From positions 1,426,001-1,490,000 of the forward strand of contig NZ_CP134228.1 in the NCBI RefSeq assembly GCF_031656215.1: DNA of 64,000 nt, in the 5' to 3' direction. Shown here in pieces: positions 8,489 to 17,629 of this stretch (position 1 is the first letter of the stretch; every line of letters begins with the position of its first letter). This DNA is from Mesorhizobium koreense (lineage in GTDB: Bacteria > Pseudomonadota > Alphaproteobacteria > Rhizobiales > Rhizobiaceae). The translations under genes were made by a program, and so were the position numbers. Under the pieces are notes generated by a model. That model was not told the DNA's origin, made no database searches, and saw nothing but the letters and a program-made list of their open reading frames with translations.

Positions 8489-9322
8489 ATGGCAACAAGC
8501 ATCGTCGAATTGATCACGGACAGGATAGAGACCATGCCACCCGGGGAGCGCCGGGCGGCGCAGGTACTGGTTGCGAACTATCCACTGATCGGCCTCAAGA
8601 CAGTCGCCGATTTCGCCGCCAAGGCAGGGGTGAGCGCCCCGACCATTCTTCGCTTCGTTTCACGCCTCGGCTACCAGAATTATCCGGATTTCCAGGCGCA
8701 TCTCCAGGAGGAATTGGCGGCGCAACTACAGTCACCGCTGGTGCGTTCCGCGACGCCGGGTCCGTCGAGAAAGGGCGGCGTCTCGCCAATCGTCGATGCC
8801 ACCGTTGAGAATATCCGGGAGACCTTCCGCCATGTTTCGGATCAGCAAGTCACCGAGATGGTGAGCCTGCTTGCCAACCCGCGTGCCCGGATCACGCTTG
8901 TCGGCGGCCGCTTCACCGATCCGTTGGCGCGCTATATGGCGGCGCATCTGACGATCATCCGGCCGAACGTATTTCACCTCACCGGCCAGGAAAGCAACTG
9001 GCGCGACCGGCTGATCGACATGGGCAAGCGCGACGTGCTCTTGATCTTCGACATCCGCCGGTATCAGGAGAGCCTGATCCGTTTCTCCGAGAAGGCGGAC
9101 CGCCGGGGTGTGCACACCATCCTTTTCACCGACCAGTGGCTTTCGCCGATAGCGCGCTTCGCCCGGCATGTGGTGGCCGGCCGGACGGCGGTGCCGTCGG
9201 CATGGGATTCCTCGACAGCCCTCTTTGTCGTCGCCGAGACGCTGATCGCGGAAGTCACCCGCCGTCTAGAGGCGGAGAGCGCCCGGCGTATCCGTGAAAT
9301 GGAGGATCTGCGCGGCGGGTGA
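8489..9322 (+). CDS. MurR/RpiR family transcriptional regulator
   Basis: 277 residues. N-terminal HTH_6 domain (1-77) with VADFAAKAGVSAPTILRFVSRLG, the family's recognition helix region; a SIS sugar-isomerase-like domain follows (about 120-255, from NPRARITLVGGRFTDPLARY), which in this family senses phosphosugars or related metabolites. A GGGAGAG site precedes the ATG. It is divergent from the FGase/GS/ALDH/ADH operon with two palindromes in between, so it most likely controls that operon. Confidence 0.92.
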   Translation: MATSIVELITDRIETMPPGERRAAQVLVANYPLIGLKTVADFAAKAGVSAPTILRFVSRLGYQNYPDFQAHLQEELAAQLQSPLVRSATPGPSRKGGVSPIVDATVENIRETFRHVSDQQVTEMVSLLANPRARITLVGGRFTDPLARYMAAHLTIIRPNVFHLTGQESNWRDRLIDMGKRDVLLIFDIRRYQESLIRFSEKADRRGVHTILFTDQWLSPIARFARHVVAGRTAVPSAWDSSTALFVVAETLIAEVTRRLEAESARRIREMEDLRGG

Positions 9323-9402
9323 GTAATGCCCGGAAATGGCTTGCATCGGAAACGGACCACGCAGTCCGCGAGGACTTGCCGGCGCCTCCTAAGTCGCGAC
9401 CT

Positions 9403-10539
9403 TCAGCGCCGGCTTGGCAGGTCGATTACAGCGGAGCCCAGAACAGAGAGTTCGCCGTCCTGATTGCGGGCTTCCTGTTCGATAGTCACGAGGTGACGGG
9501 TCCCCTCTACCCGCTTTTCCTTCACTACGCCGTTGATGAAAAGCAGATCGCCTTCGGGATTGTGGCGGCGGATCTTGCTCTTGGCGTTGACGAGAAAGCC
9601 GGCGTCACCCATCCAGTTGGTCATGTGGTGGGTGAGCCACGAGCAGCGTTCCGGGCCGTAATCATAGACGCCCGGAGCCCCCACCATGGCGGCCATGTCA
9701 TGTTCCCAATGCACGCGCTCGGGGCAGTCGGGGATGCCGAACCGGTTGGGGATTCCCAGTCCCTTGTGACGGCTGAATTGCTTCCAGTTCAGCTTGTTGG
9801 CGCGAATATAGAGGCCGCCCCAACCTTGCGCGAAGGCGATAAAGCCCGTCACCGTCATGGGTCCCTTGGGCATCGTCGGCAATTTGTCACCGACGGCGAC
9901 ATCCTCGAAATAGCGCTTGTCGGCACCGCGGATTTCTTCTTCGGCGTAGAGCTTGTAGAACTCCTCGAGCTCATCCGCCGTGTAGACTTTTCGTGGCTTG
10001 CCTTTGAGGGCGGTGTATTTTGTTCCTTCCTCGCGGGCGATGTCGCGATCGGTGCGGAAGCACCAGCTATCCGCCTCGGCGACCAGATCTCCGTCCTTGC
10101 CGAAGAAATTCACATGATAGACCTGCTGGAATGCGCGGCCGGCGAACTGTGTCTTGTGTTCGATCAGGTCGGCCAGCCAGGCTTCGGTGGCGATCTCTTC
10201 GTTGCGCCGTACCCATCGATGCCAGGTCCAGTCGGCGCCGGCCCACATCGCATGCACACCGGACAATCCGCCGACATATCCGGAAATGATGCGGCTTGTC
10301 GAAAACAGGAAGCTCGGCAGGGCGACGATGCCGCCAAGGGAACTCTTTTCGGCATAGTCCGGATCGCACCAGAGCGGATTGTCGTCGCCGATACCGTGCG
10401 CGTAATGGCGGATATTGTCGCGTGTCGCCTCGTGGCACCAGGGCTCGAGCGTATCCTCGATCTCGATGCCTTTGCGTGCCCGCAATTCATCGAGCCCCTG
10501 TTCTGTGATCTTGGGAAAGTTGCGCGCCATCATCGTCAT
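9403..10539 (-). CDS. MaoC-like (double hotdog) acyl-CoA hydratase
   Basis: 378 residues, about twice the length of a single-hotdog MaoC protein. The N-terminal half (IRHYAHGIGDDNPLWCDPDYA, within 40-65) matches FAS1-type/MaoC N-terminal dehydratase domains; the C-terminal half contains EDVAVGDKLPTMPKGPMTV and a second hotdog. Such double-hotdog hydratases act on enoyl-CoA or mesaconyl/itaconyl-CoA-type thioesters. An AGGAGG site lies seven bases before the chosen ATG. It is followed upstream, 17 bases away, by the acyl-CoA ligase gene, and faces the RpiR gene convergently. Confidence 0.85.
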   Translation of the reverse strand: MTMMARNFPKITEQGLDELRARKGIEIEDTLEPWCHEATRDNIRHYAHGIGDDNPLWCDPDYAEKSSLGGIVALPSFLFSTSRIISGYVGGLSGVHAMWAGADWTWHRWVRRNEEIATEAWLADLIEHKTQFAGRAFQQVYHVNFFGKDGDLVAEADSWCFRTDRDIAREEGTKYTALKGKPRKVYTADELEEFYKLYAEEEIRGADKRYFEDVAVGDKLPTMPKGPMTVTGFIAFAQGWGGLYIRANKLNWKQFSRHKGLGIPNRFGIPDCPERVHWEHDMAAMVGAPGVYDYGPERCSWLTHHMTNWMGDAGFLVNAKSKIRRHNPEGDLLFINGVVKEKRVEGTRHLVTIEQEARNQDGELSVLGSAVIDLPSRR

Positions 10540-10556
10540 CTGCGTTCCTCCTGGAT

Positions 10557-12119
10557 TCACTGTTGTTGGGCCGTTTCGCGCGCGGCTTCCCGTTCGCGCA
10601 GGACTTTCCGATTGACCTTCCCGGCCGGCGTCTTCGGCAACTCGCGGACAAAGGCGACCTGCCTGGGGTATTCGTGTTGGCTCAGATGCTGGCGGACGAA
10701 GTCCTGGATCTCCAAGGTGAACCCGTCGCTTGCCGTCCGATCGCTAACGATGAACGCCTTGACGACCAGCCCACGGACCTTGTCCGGTACGCCGATGACG
10801 GCCGCTTCTCGGACATCGCGGTGCTTCAGCAGCACGTCTTCGATCTCGACCGCGCTCATCGTCCAGCCGGCCGAGATGATGACGTCGTCGGCACGTCCGG
10901 CGTGGTAGAAATAACCGTCCGCGTCGATGCGCCCGAGATCCTTCGTCGGAAACCATTCCTCGCGCCGCCAGACCTTTATTTCGCCTGTTTCGCCGGGAGC
11001 GCATGGGCGACCGTTGGCGTCCTGCACCTCCACGCGCACGCCGGGAGGAGCCTTTCCGAGCGAGCCTGGCTTGACCGTGAAATCCTCTGCCGCGGGAAAG
11101 TTTACCAGGATGACGCCCACTTCGGTCGTACCGTATATGCTGCATACCGGTACGCCGAAGCGTTCCTCGACGAATTCCAGCGTCGCCGTGTCGATCGGCT
11201 CACCCGTATAGGAAAGTTTCCGGATGGCTGTCTGGAAGTCGTTGGCGCGCCCCGACGCCTTCATCATCCGGTAGTGGGTAGAGGCCGCCGAAAGGTTCGT
11301 TATCGCGAAATCCTGCAATGCCTTCAGCAGGCGTACGGCGTCGAACCTGCCCGCATAGACACCCGTCGTCACTCCCATTGCAAGCGGCGCCAGCGTCCCG
11401 TGCCAGAGCCCATGCCCCCAGGCGGGAGAAGAAGGGCAGAAATATTGGTCGCCGGGCCGTATGCCGGTGCCGTAGAGCGCGGCTATCATCAGCGTCACTA
11501 TGGACCGGTGCGTATGCTTCACCGCAGCGGGAAGTTCCCGTGTCGTGCCGGAAGTATACTGGTAGACGGCCATGTCGTCCGGCGCCGTCTCGGGCGCGTA
11601 CTCAGCCGAAAATTTCGTCAACGCTTCGAGAAAGGCGGCATCGGCGATCACCACTTCGAGGCCGGCAATCCCGGTCGCGGCGGCCGACTTCTCCGTGCTG
11701 GTCACGAGGAGTTTGGGCCGGCAATCCTCCACGCGAAGCCGAACGCCATCCGGGCCGAAGAGCGTGAAAAGCGGAACCGCGATCGCGCCTCTCTTCATCG
11801 CGCCGAACAAAGCGACATAAAACGCAAGCGAGGGTTCGAGCATGATCGCCACGCGATCGCCTGCCATTACGCCCTGCCGCTCCAGCCAGTGGGCAAAACG
11901 GGAAGAGAGTTCGGCAATTGTCACGAAGCTGATCTCTTCGTCACGTCCGTCCGCATGAGCGATCCGGACCGCGATCCGGCCTGGCACTGCATGGCGGTCG
12001 ATGCACTCGTGCGCAATGTTGAAACGGCGGCGATCACCGTCGAACAGAGCCCACAGCTTCTGCGTCGAAAACAGGCGCTGCGAGTCGTCGTAGCGCGTTA
12101 TCTCGGTGAGCTTCGTCAT
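10557..12119 (-). CDS. AMP-dependent acyl-CoA synthetase/ligase
   Basis: 520 residues, ANL superfamily. Adenylation core with the P-loop-like YTSGTTRELPAAVKH near 190, SIYGTTEVG (A5 motif) near 335, the TKDLGRIDADGYFYHAGRADD (A7-A8) hinge and the C-terminal catalytic lysine in KTPAGKVNRK. It should convert a carboxylic acid, ATP and CoA to acyl-CoA in the cytosol. The P-loop departs from the usual GTTGxPK. The ATG at MTKLTEI has a purine-rich site just upstream; the only longer start is a TTG. Divergent from the IclR regulator. Confidence 0.9.
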   Translation of the reverse strand: MTKLTEITRYDDSQRLFSTQKLWALFDGDRRRFNIAHECIDRHAVPGRIAVRIAHADGRDEEISFVTIAELSSRFAHWLERQGVMAGDRVAIMLEPSLAFYVALFGAMKRGAIAVPLFTLFGPDGVRLRVEDCRPKLLVTSTEKSAAATGIAGLEVVIADAAFLEALTKFSAEYAPETAPDDMAVYQYTSGTTRELPAAVKHTHRSIVTLMIAALYGTGIRPGDQYFCPSSPAWGHGLWHGTLAPLAMGVTTGVYAGRFDAVRLLKALQDFAITNLSAASTHYRMMKASGRANDFQTAIRKLSYTGEPIDTATLEFVEERFGVPVCSIYGTTEVGVILVNFPAAEDFTVKPGSLGKAPPGVRVEVQDANGRPCAPGETGEIKVWRREEWFPTKDLGRIDADGYFYHAGRADDVIISAGWTMSAVEIEDVLLKHRDVREAAVIGVPDKVRGLVVKAFIVSDRTASDGFTLEIQDFVRQHLSQHEYPRQVAFVRELPKTPAGKVNRKVLREREAARETAQQQ

Positions 12120-12176
12120 CGCCCTTTCTGCCGCGGCAGTCAAAATTCCCGAAGAGTAACGCCATCGAAAAATCGT

Positions 12177-12212
12177 GTTGTCAATACGCTATGTTCGTTG
12201 TAGGTAGACAAC
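12177..12212. promoter_or_regulatory. Divergent promoter region with weak inverted repeat
   Basis: Between the ligase (minus) and IclR (plus) genes: GTTGTC (12177-12182) and GACAAC (12207-12212) form six-base inverted arms around 24 bases. The rightward sequence TTGTCA (12178-12183) could serve as a -35 element. Suggestive only. Confidence 0.3.
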
Positions 12213-12213
12213 G

Positions 12214-13101
12214 ATGGATAGGAAACGCTCGACTACGAACAAGATAGCGAGCCGGCCGGTACGAAACGTCGGCACGCCGGAAAGCCAGGCCGGCAAGCAG
12301 CGTGCGGTCGTTACCCGACCGGTGCCTGCCGCGTCCCGCGTCATCGCCATCCTGCGGTTGTTGGGTAGAAGCGACGTGCCGATGGGCGTACACGCGGTCG
12401 CCAACGCGCTCGGCCTTATTCCTTCGACCTGTCTGCATATTCTGCGGGTGCTGGTGGCCGAAGAACTGGTGACTTTCGACGCCGCTACGAAGCGGTACGA
12501 ATTGTCGGCGGGAATCCTGTCGATTGCCGGCGGCGTGCTGCGGCGGAGCAGTTTCAGTGACCTGGCACAGCCAGTTCTTGATGGGCTTTCGGCAAAATGG
12601 GCTTCGACGGCGATAGGGGTCGAAGCGGTCGGCCTGAAACACATGGTGGTGGTTGCCATCTCCCGGATGGAGCAGGGTCTGCGGCTTCGTACGGATATCG
12701 GCAGCCGATTTCCGGCGCTCATCAGTGCGACGGGTCGCTGCATCGCTGCCTTCGGCTCTTATCCTTCCGATGAGATCGAGATGCGCTTCGGTCAATTGCG
12801 CTGGGACAACCCGCCGCAATGGGAGATCTGGCGGCGCGAGGTCGAGCAGGTCCGTAAGGTCGGCTACGCCGTCGATGACGGCAATTACATCTTTGGCGTG
12901 ACCACGATCGCGGCGCCGGTTTTTTCGGCGACGGGGCTACGAAATGCCCTGGTGATCGTCGGGGTCAGCGAACGACTCCGCAGGTTCGGTTATGCAAGCG
13001 TTGGAGAGGAATTGAAACGACGTGCCGACGAACTGTCGGCACAGATGGGAGGAATCCGAGAGGCGAAGGCGGTGGAGGACCGCAGCACAGGAGCGCCCTG
13101 A
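12214..13101 (+). CDS. IclR family transcriptional regulator
   Basis: 295 residues with a basic N-terminal extension of about 38 residues, then a winged helix-turn-helix (SRVIAILRLLGRSDVPMGVHAVANALG, 41-67; PSTCLHILRVLVAEELV) and an IclR effector-binding domain from about 120 (TAIGVEAVGLKHMVVV, SATGRCIAAFG near 170, VTTIAAPVF near 230). IclR proteins usually sense aromatic or carboxylic acid intermediates. Placed between the ligase/hydratase pair and the Liv-type importer and acyl-CoA genes, it probably controls both arms. No strong ribosome binding site precedes the ATG, so the exact start is uncertain. Confidence 0.9.
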   Translation: MDRKRSTTNKIASRPVRNVGTPESQAGKQRAVVTRPVPAASRVIAILRLLGRSDVPMGVHAVANALGLIPSTCLHILRVLVAEELVTFDAATKRYELSAGILSIAGGVLRRSSFSDLAQPVLDGLSAKWASTAIGVEAVGLKHMVVVAISRMEQGLRLRTDIGSRFPALISATGRCIAAFGSYPSDEIEMRFGQLRWDNPPQWEIWRREVEQVRKVGYAVDDGNYIFGVTTIAAPVFSATGLRNALVIVGVSERLRRFGYASVGEELKRRADELSAQMGGIREAKAVEDRSTGAP

Positions 13102-13151
13102 AAGACGATTGGAAATGCCACGCAAAGGCTAATCAGGAGGAGATAAGGCCA

Positions 13152-14330
13152 ATGAATTCGATATCGAGACGTACCTTTTTAGGAAGTGCCGCAGCCGTTG
13201 GCGCGTTGGGTGTCACGGGAGGTCGTTTTGCGCAAGCCGCAGACACGATCAGTATCGGCGCATCCCTGTCCCTTACCGGGCGGTTCTCGGATTCGGCAAA
13301 GTATGTCGAGGAAGGCTATCGGCTCTGGGAGGAGCAAATCAATGCCGCCGGCGGCATCAAAGGAAGCAAGATCAAGATCACTATCTACGATGACGAGAGC
13401 AACCCCGATACCGGGCGCGTTCTGACCCAGCGCCTCATCGACCGGGACGGCGCGGTAGCAATCCTTGGCCCCTATTCGAGCCCCATCACCGATGCGGCGG
13501 CGGTCGTCGTCGAACGGAGCCAGATTCCTCTGGTCGGTACGATCGCATCCGACAGCAGCATCTGGACGCGCCGCAAACTGAAATGGAGCTTTCAGGCGTT
13601 TCCCTCGTCCGACTACGACCATGAAGGCTTCATCAAGGTGCTGGGCGAAAAGGCCGGCGATCAGAAGAAGCTTGCCATTATCTTCGAGGAGAACCCTTTC
13701 TCGATCGCAGCAAAGGACTGGGCGGTTCCGTTCGCCGAGAAAATGGGTTTCACCGTGGAAACGTATGGATATGCTCCCGGCGGCCAGGACTTCCGATCGA
13801 TTATCGAAAAGATCGTCAGCTTTGGCGCGCACGCCGTTTCGATGGGGGGATACTATCAGCCGAGTATCGCCCTGACCCGACAGATGATCGAACGCGGGTT
13901 CAACCCCGATGGATATCATTTCATCCAGGCTGCCGATGGCGTGACCAAGGACGCGCTTGGGGCCAATGTCGAAGGTATCTTCGGGCGGTCTGCCTGGGAA
14001 GCGTCGGTGAAGAGTGCGGCCAATGATGCGTTTGTCGGCGCATACGGAAAGAAATACAGCCGAACCCCGTCCTATCATTCGGCGGCGGCTTATGCGGCCG
14101 GGCAGGTTCTCGAAGCCGCGATAAAGGCCAAAGGCGCCGAACCGGAGGCTATCCGCGACTATATCGCGTCGAGCGACGTCGAAACGGTACTGGGCAATTT
14201 CAAGGTCAACGAGAAGGGCCAGCAGGTCGGTTACCGCTATCTTTCCACCCAGTGGCAGGGCGGCACGTCGAAAGTTGTGGGGGGCGAGTCCGGCGCGGCC
14301 GCCGAGTGGCCCAAGCCGGCTTGGAAATAA
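13152..14330 (+). CDS. Liv-type ABC transporter substrate-binding protein (Tat signal)
   Basis: 392 residues. Begins MNSISRRTFLGSAAAVGALG: a twin-arginine motif (SRRTFLG) with AQA-A cleavage near residue 30, so it is exported folded. The mature part is a periplasmic binding protein type I of the branched-chain amino acid/amide class (SIGASLSLTGRFSDSAKYVEEG, INAAGGIKGSKI, ILGPYSSPITDAAA). It captures an unknown ligand, probably a carboxylate or amide, for the permeases that follow. Strong AGGAGGAG ribosome binding site. First gene of a run extending to 21224. Confidence 0.93.
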   Translation: MNSISRRTFLGSAAAVGALGVTGGRFAQAADTISIGASLSLTGRFSDSAKYVEEGYRLWEEQINAAGGIKGSKIKITIYDDESNPDTGRVLTQRLIDRDGAVAILGPYSSPITDAAAVVVERSQIPLVGTIASDSSIWTRRKLKWSFQAFPSSDYDHEGFIKVLGEKAGDQKKLAIIFEENPFSIAAKDWAVPFAEKMGFTVETYGYAPGGQDFRSIIEKIVSFGAHAVSMGGYYQPSIALTRQMIERGFNPDGYHFIQAADGVTKDALGANVEGIFGRSAWEASVKSAANDAFVGAYGKKYSRTPSYHSAAAYAAGQVLEAAIKAKGAEPEAIRDYIASSDVETVLGNFKVNEKGQQVGYRYLSTQWQGGTSKVVGGESGAAAEWPKPAWK

Positions 14331-14352
14331 TTGAGCCGGTAGGACGTCCCAG

Positions 14353-15234
14353 ATGACGGCAAGCGCCACCCTTGCCCTCCAGCTCGTCGCCAACGGTCTT
14401 GTTGTCGGCGGGCTGCTCGGTCTCGTCGCGCTCGGCCTGGCGCTGATCTTCGGCGTCATGCGCGTGGTCAATTTCGCGCATGGCGAATTCATCACGCTTG
14501 GCGCCTACATCACCTGGCTGATCGCCGGCGGGGTTGGCCTGTCGCCTTTTATAGGCATCCCGGCAGCTTTTCTTACGGGAGCGGTGCTTGGATGGATCAT
14601 TCAGGCGCTGCTGATCAGCCGGGTGATGGAGCGGCCGCCGCTTGACGCCCTGATGGTCACCTATTCGCTTTCGATCCTCGGGCTCGGGCTCTTCTCGTTC
14701 TTCTTCGGTGGTGATTTCCGCAGCTATTCGGAAGGTCCGAGCGGAGACTTGCATCTAGGGGCGATCACCGTCGGCGTGCGCAGCCTGAGCGTGCTCCTGG
14801 TCTGTCTTTTTCTTGCCGCTGCCGCCATCTTGCTGTTGCGCTCCGCCCGGCTGGGGCTTGCCTTCCGCGCTCTCGCGCAAAACCGCGACGCGGCCGCGAG
14901 CTCGGGCATCAACATCCGCTTTATCGAGCGCCTCGCCTTCGGTCTCGCGGTCGGCCTTGCCGCTGTCGCGGGTTCGCTCATCAGTCTGGTCGGCACAACG
15001 ACACCGACCGTGGGCAATGACTGGGTACTCGAGGGTTTCGTCGTCGTTGTGGTCGGCGGCATGGGCAGCATCCCCGGCGCCCTTGTCGCCGCCCTTCTGA
15101 TCGGCCTGGTCCAGAGCGTATTCGGCTATGTGTTCGACGATTCCTGGGCAAAAATCATCACCTATCTCATACTCTATATGACCTTGCTCATACGCCCGCA
15201 GGGCCTGCTCGGCCGGGCAACGGAGATGGGATGA
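14353..15234 (+). CDS. Branched-chain amino acid-type ABC permease (LivH-like)
   Basis: 293 residues, about eight transmembrane segments. Starts TASATLALQLVANGLVVGGLLGLVALGLALIFG, with RVVNFAHGEFITLGAY near 40-55, the signature region of LivH permeases, and the cytoplasmic loop with GSIPGALVAALLIGLVQS near the C-terminus. Forms the channel with the LivM-like protein; its stop overlaps that gene's start by four bases. Confidence 0.93.
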   Translation: MTASATLALQLVANGLVVGGLLGLVALGLALIFGVMRVVNFAHGEFITLGAYITWLIAGGVGLSPFIGIPAAFLTGAVLGWIIQALLISRVMERPPLDALMVTYSLSILGLGLFSFFFGGDFRSYSEGPSGDLHLGAITVGVRSLSVLLVCLFLAAAAILLLRSARLGLAFRALAQNRDAAASSGINIRFIERLAFGLAVGLAAVAGSLISLVGTTTPTVGNDWVLEGFVVVVVGGMGSIPGALVAALLIGLVQSVFGYVFDDSWAKIITYLILYMTLLIRPQGLLGRATEMG

Positions 15235-16205
15235 TGGCGGCGGTCTCCCGTTCCAGCGCCGCCGCTCTCATCGTCACGGTGGCCGTTGGCGTGGCTGCCG
15301 CGGCACTCCCGCTGTTCGGCGCCTCGCGCTACCAGCAGATGCTGGTTTACTACGTGGCCTATAATCTGGCGCTGGGCCAATCCTGGAACCTGATGTCCGG
15401 GATGACCGGGTATGTCTCCTTCGCCCACGGCGCGCTTGCCGGCATCGGCGCATATGCGACGATCATCGGAATGAATGCCGGCGTTCCGCTGTGGCTAGCC
15501 GTTCTTGCCGGCGCCGCGGCCGCCATTCTGGCTTCGCTGGTCATCGGGATCACCAGTTTGCGGCTGCGCGGCATCGCCTTTACCTTCGCCACGCTTTTCT
15601 TCCAGGCTCTGACTCTCCTCGCGGTACGCAAGCTGCCGGCGACCGGCGGCCCCGGTGGACTGCCCCTGCAGGAAATCCTGCCGATCTGGCTGCCTCAGAT
15701 AATGATGATCGTTCTTGCGGTGCTGGCGACGATCGCGATGGTGATCATCCGCAGGAGCAGGACAGGGGTCAGGCTGCTTGCCATCAAAGGCGACGAAACC
15801 GCCGCCTTGTCGCTCGGCATCGCGTCCGCGCGGCTGAAGATAATGCTATTTTGCGCCAGCGCGGCGATTGCCGGCCTCGTTGGCGCCGTTCACGGCCTTT
15901 TTACGGCATCGCTCTATCCGGATGTCGTCTTTTCCTTCGACACGTCCATCACGGCTCTGGCGGTACCGCTCGTAGGCGGGGTTGCGACCGCATTCGGTCC
16001 GGTGGCCGGCGCGGTCCTTTTCGTCGGCGTCGGAGAGATATTGCAGATATTCGCCCCCGGATTGCATCTTGTCGTCGTAGGCGCACTGCTTCTTGCCGTG
16101 ATCCTTTTCATGCCGTCGGGGCTCGTGCCGTTTATCCTGTCGCGATTTCGCGACCGGCGCAGGTTTGAGGCATCGGCGGCCAATCCACGGGAACTCGTGC
16201 AATGA
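15231..16205 (+). CDS. Branched-chain amino acid-type ABC permease (LivM-like)
   Basis: 324 residues. Contains LALGQSWNLMSGMTGYVSFAH (45-65), the LivM hallmark, and the coupling-loop region AIKGDETAALSLGIA near 183-197, then GVATAFGPVAGAVLFVG. About ten transmembrane segments. ATG overlaps the LivH-like stop, and its own stop overlaps the next ATG (ATGA), so the four transporter genes are translationally coupled. Confidence 0.93.
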   Translation: MMAAVSRSSAAALIVTVAVGVAAAALPLFGASRYQQMLVYYVAYNLALGQSWNLMSGMTGYVSFAHGALAGIGAYATIIGMNAGVPLWLAVLAGAAAAILASLVIGITSLRLRGIAFTFATLFFQALTLLAVRKLPATGGPGGLPLQEILPIWLPQIMMIVLAVLATIAMVIIRRSRTGVRLLAIKGDETAALSLGIASARLKIMLFCASAAIAGLVGAVHGLFTASLYPDVVFSFDTSITALAVPLVGGVATAFGPVAGAVLFVGVGEILQIFAPGLHLVVVGALLLAVILFMPSGLVPFILSRFRDRRRFEASAANPRELVQ

Positions 16206-16921
16206 CGGCCGTTCTCGACGCAAAGGCGCTGCACAAGTCCTTCGGCGGTGTCCGGGCGGTCCGTGCGACCGATATTAAGGTCGACACCGGAGAACTCCTT
16301 GGCCTTTTCGGACCCAACGGGGCCGGCAAGACGACGCTTTTCAATCTTGTTGCCGGCGAACAGCGTCCGGACGACGGTGTCATCCTGCTCGACGGGCAGG
16401 ACGTGACGCGGCTGCCTGCATGGCGCCGCGTCCGGCTCGGCCTCGGCCGCACGTTCCAGGTCACGCGCCCTTTCCGTGATCTCACTGTTCTCGAAAACGT
16501 TCTTGCCGGAGTGCCGCGCAGGGGGGCGGCTCGTGCGCATGACGAAGACGCAGCCTGCGAATTGCTGCAGCGCGTCGGCTTGGGAGAGCGAGCAGGCGAT
16601 GTCGCCTCCCAACTCACGCTCGGCATGCTGAAGCGGCTGGAGGTTGCCCGCGTCCTGGCACTCGAGCCGCGGCTGCTCCTCCTGGACGAGCCGCTTGCGG
16701 GGTTGAGCGGCCGCGAGTCCGCGGAGCTTCTCGACTTCATCGTTACGCTGAAACCGTCGACGGCGATCGTGATGGTCGAGCACAATGTGCGGCAGTCGCT
16801 GCCGGTCTGCGACAGGGCGATGGTGATGGATGCGGGAACGGTGATCGCTAGCGGCTTGCCCGAGGAGGTCCGGGTCGATCCGCAGGTCGTGCGCGCCTAT
16901 CTGGGCGAGGGGGCCGTCTGA
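16202..16921 (+). CDS. ABC transporter ATP-binding protein (LivG-like)
   Basis: 239 residues. Walker A GPNGAGKTT (39-47), Q-loop region LGRTFQVTRPFRDLTVLENV, Walker B LLLLDEPLAGLS near 160 and the H-loop at VEHN. The ABC signature reads LTLGMLKRLEVARVL rather than LSGGQ, as is usual for the looser LivG signature. Pairs with the LivF-like ATPase to drive the importer. Confidence 0.93.
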   Translation: MTAVLDAKALHKSFGGVRAVRATDIKVDTGELLGLFGPNGAGKTTLFNLVAGEQRPDDGVILLDGQDVTRLPAWRRVRLGLGRTFQVTRPFRDLTVLENVLAGVPRRGAARAHDEDAACELLQRVGLGERAGDVASQLTLGMLKRLEVARVLALEPRLLLLDEPLAGLSGRESAELLDFIVTLKPSTAIVMVEHNVRQSLPVCDRAMVMDAGTVIASGLPEEVRVDPQVVRAYLGEGAV

Positions 16922-17617
16922 ATGCTCGCTGTCGAAGCCCTGGAGGTGCGGTACGGAAAAGCGGTGGCGGTCTCCGGGGCGGCACTCCACGTTGCCAAGG
17001 GGAACTGGACCACGCTCATCGGTTCCAATGGCGCTGGCAAATCCTCGTTGATGCGCGCCGTCATGGGTCTTGCGCGCTATGGCGGCCGGATCATGCTTGA
17101 CGGCACCGATCTTAATTCCGTGCCGGCCTGGGAACGGCAACGGCTCGGACTGGGCTTCGTACCCGAGGGGCGGCAGCTCTTTGGCGACATGACGGTCGAG
17201 GAGAACCTGCGCGTCGGCGGCTACAATCGCGAGCCCGCGGCGCTGCGACAAGGTATCGACCATGCCTATGGGCTCTTCCCCCGGCTGGCCGAAAGGCGCA
17301 GGCAGACCGCGTCCACCCTGTCCGGCGGCGAGCAGCAGATGCTTGCGCTCGGCCGCGCCCTCGTCGGCGCACCGCGATTGCTGCTGATCGACGAGATTTC
17401 CTGGGGGCTGATGCCGCTGTTGGTGACCCAGGTTTTTGCCCAACTGAAGAAGCTCCACGCCGAAGGCATGACGATCCTTCAGGTGGAGCAGAACACGCAC
17501 GAGGTCCTGAAGCATGCCGAACATGCCTATGTCATGGCGGGCGGGCAGATCGCCTTTCATGGTCCCGCGTCGAGCGTGGCACGGGACGCCCGGGTGCTGG
17601 AAAACTATGTCGGATAG
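16922..17617 (+). CDS. ABC transporter ATP-binding protein (LivF-like)
   Basis: 231 residues. Walker A GSNGAGKSS (36-44), LGFVPEGRQLFGDMTVEENL as in LivF, signature LSGGEQQMLALGRAL, Walker B LLLIDEISWGL (the usual DEPS-L-GL is altered to DEISWGL, keeping the catalytic Glu) and VEQN at the H-loop. Starts directly after the LivG-like stop. Confidence 0.93.
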   Translation: MLAVEALEVRYGKAVAVSGAALHVAKGNWTTLIGSNGAGKSSLMRAVMGLARYGGRIMLDGTDLNSVPAWERQRLGLGFVPEGRQLFGDMTVEENLRVGGYNREPAALRQGIDHAYGLFPRLAERRRQTASTLSGGEQQMLALGRALVGAPRLLLIDEISWGLMPLLVTQVFAQLKKLHAEGMTILQVEQNTHEVLKHAEHAYVMAGGQIAFHGPASSVARDARVLENYVG

Positions 17618-17629
17618 AACGAGGATCGT

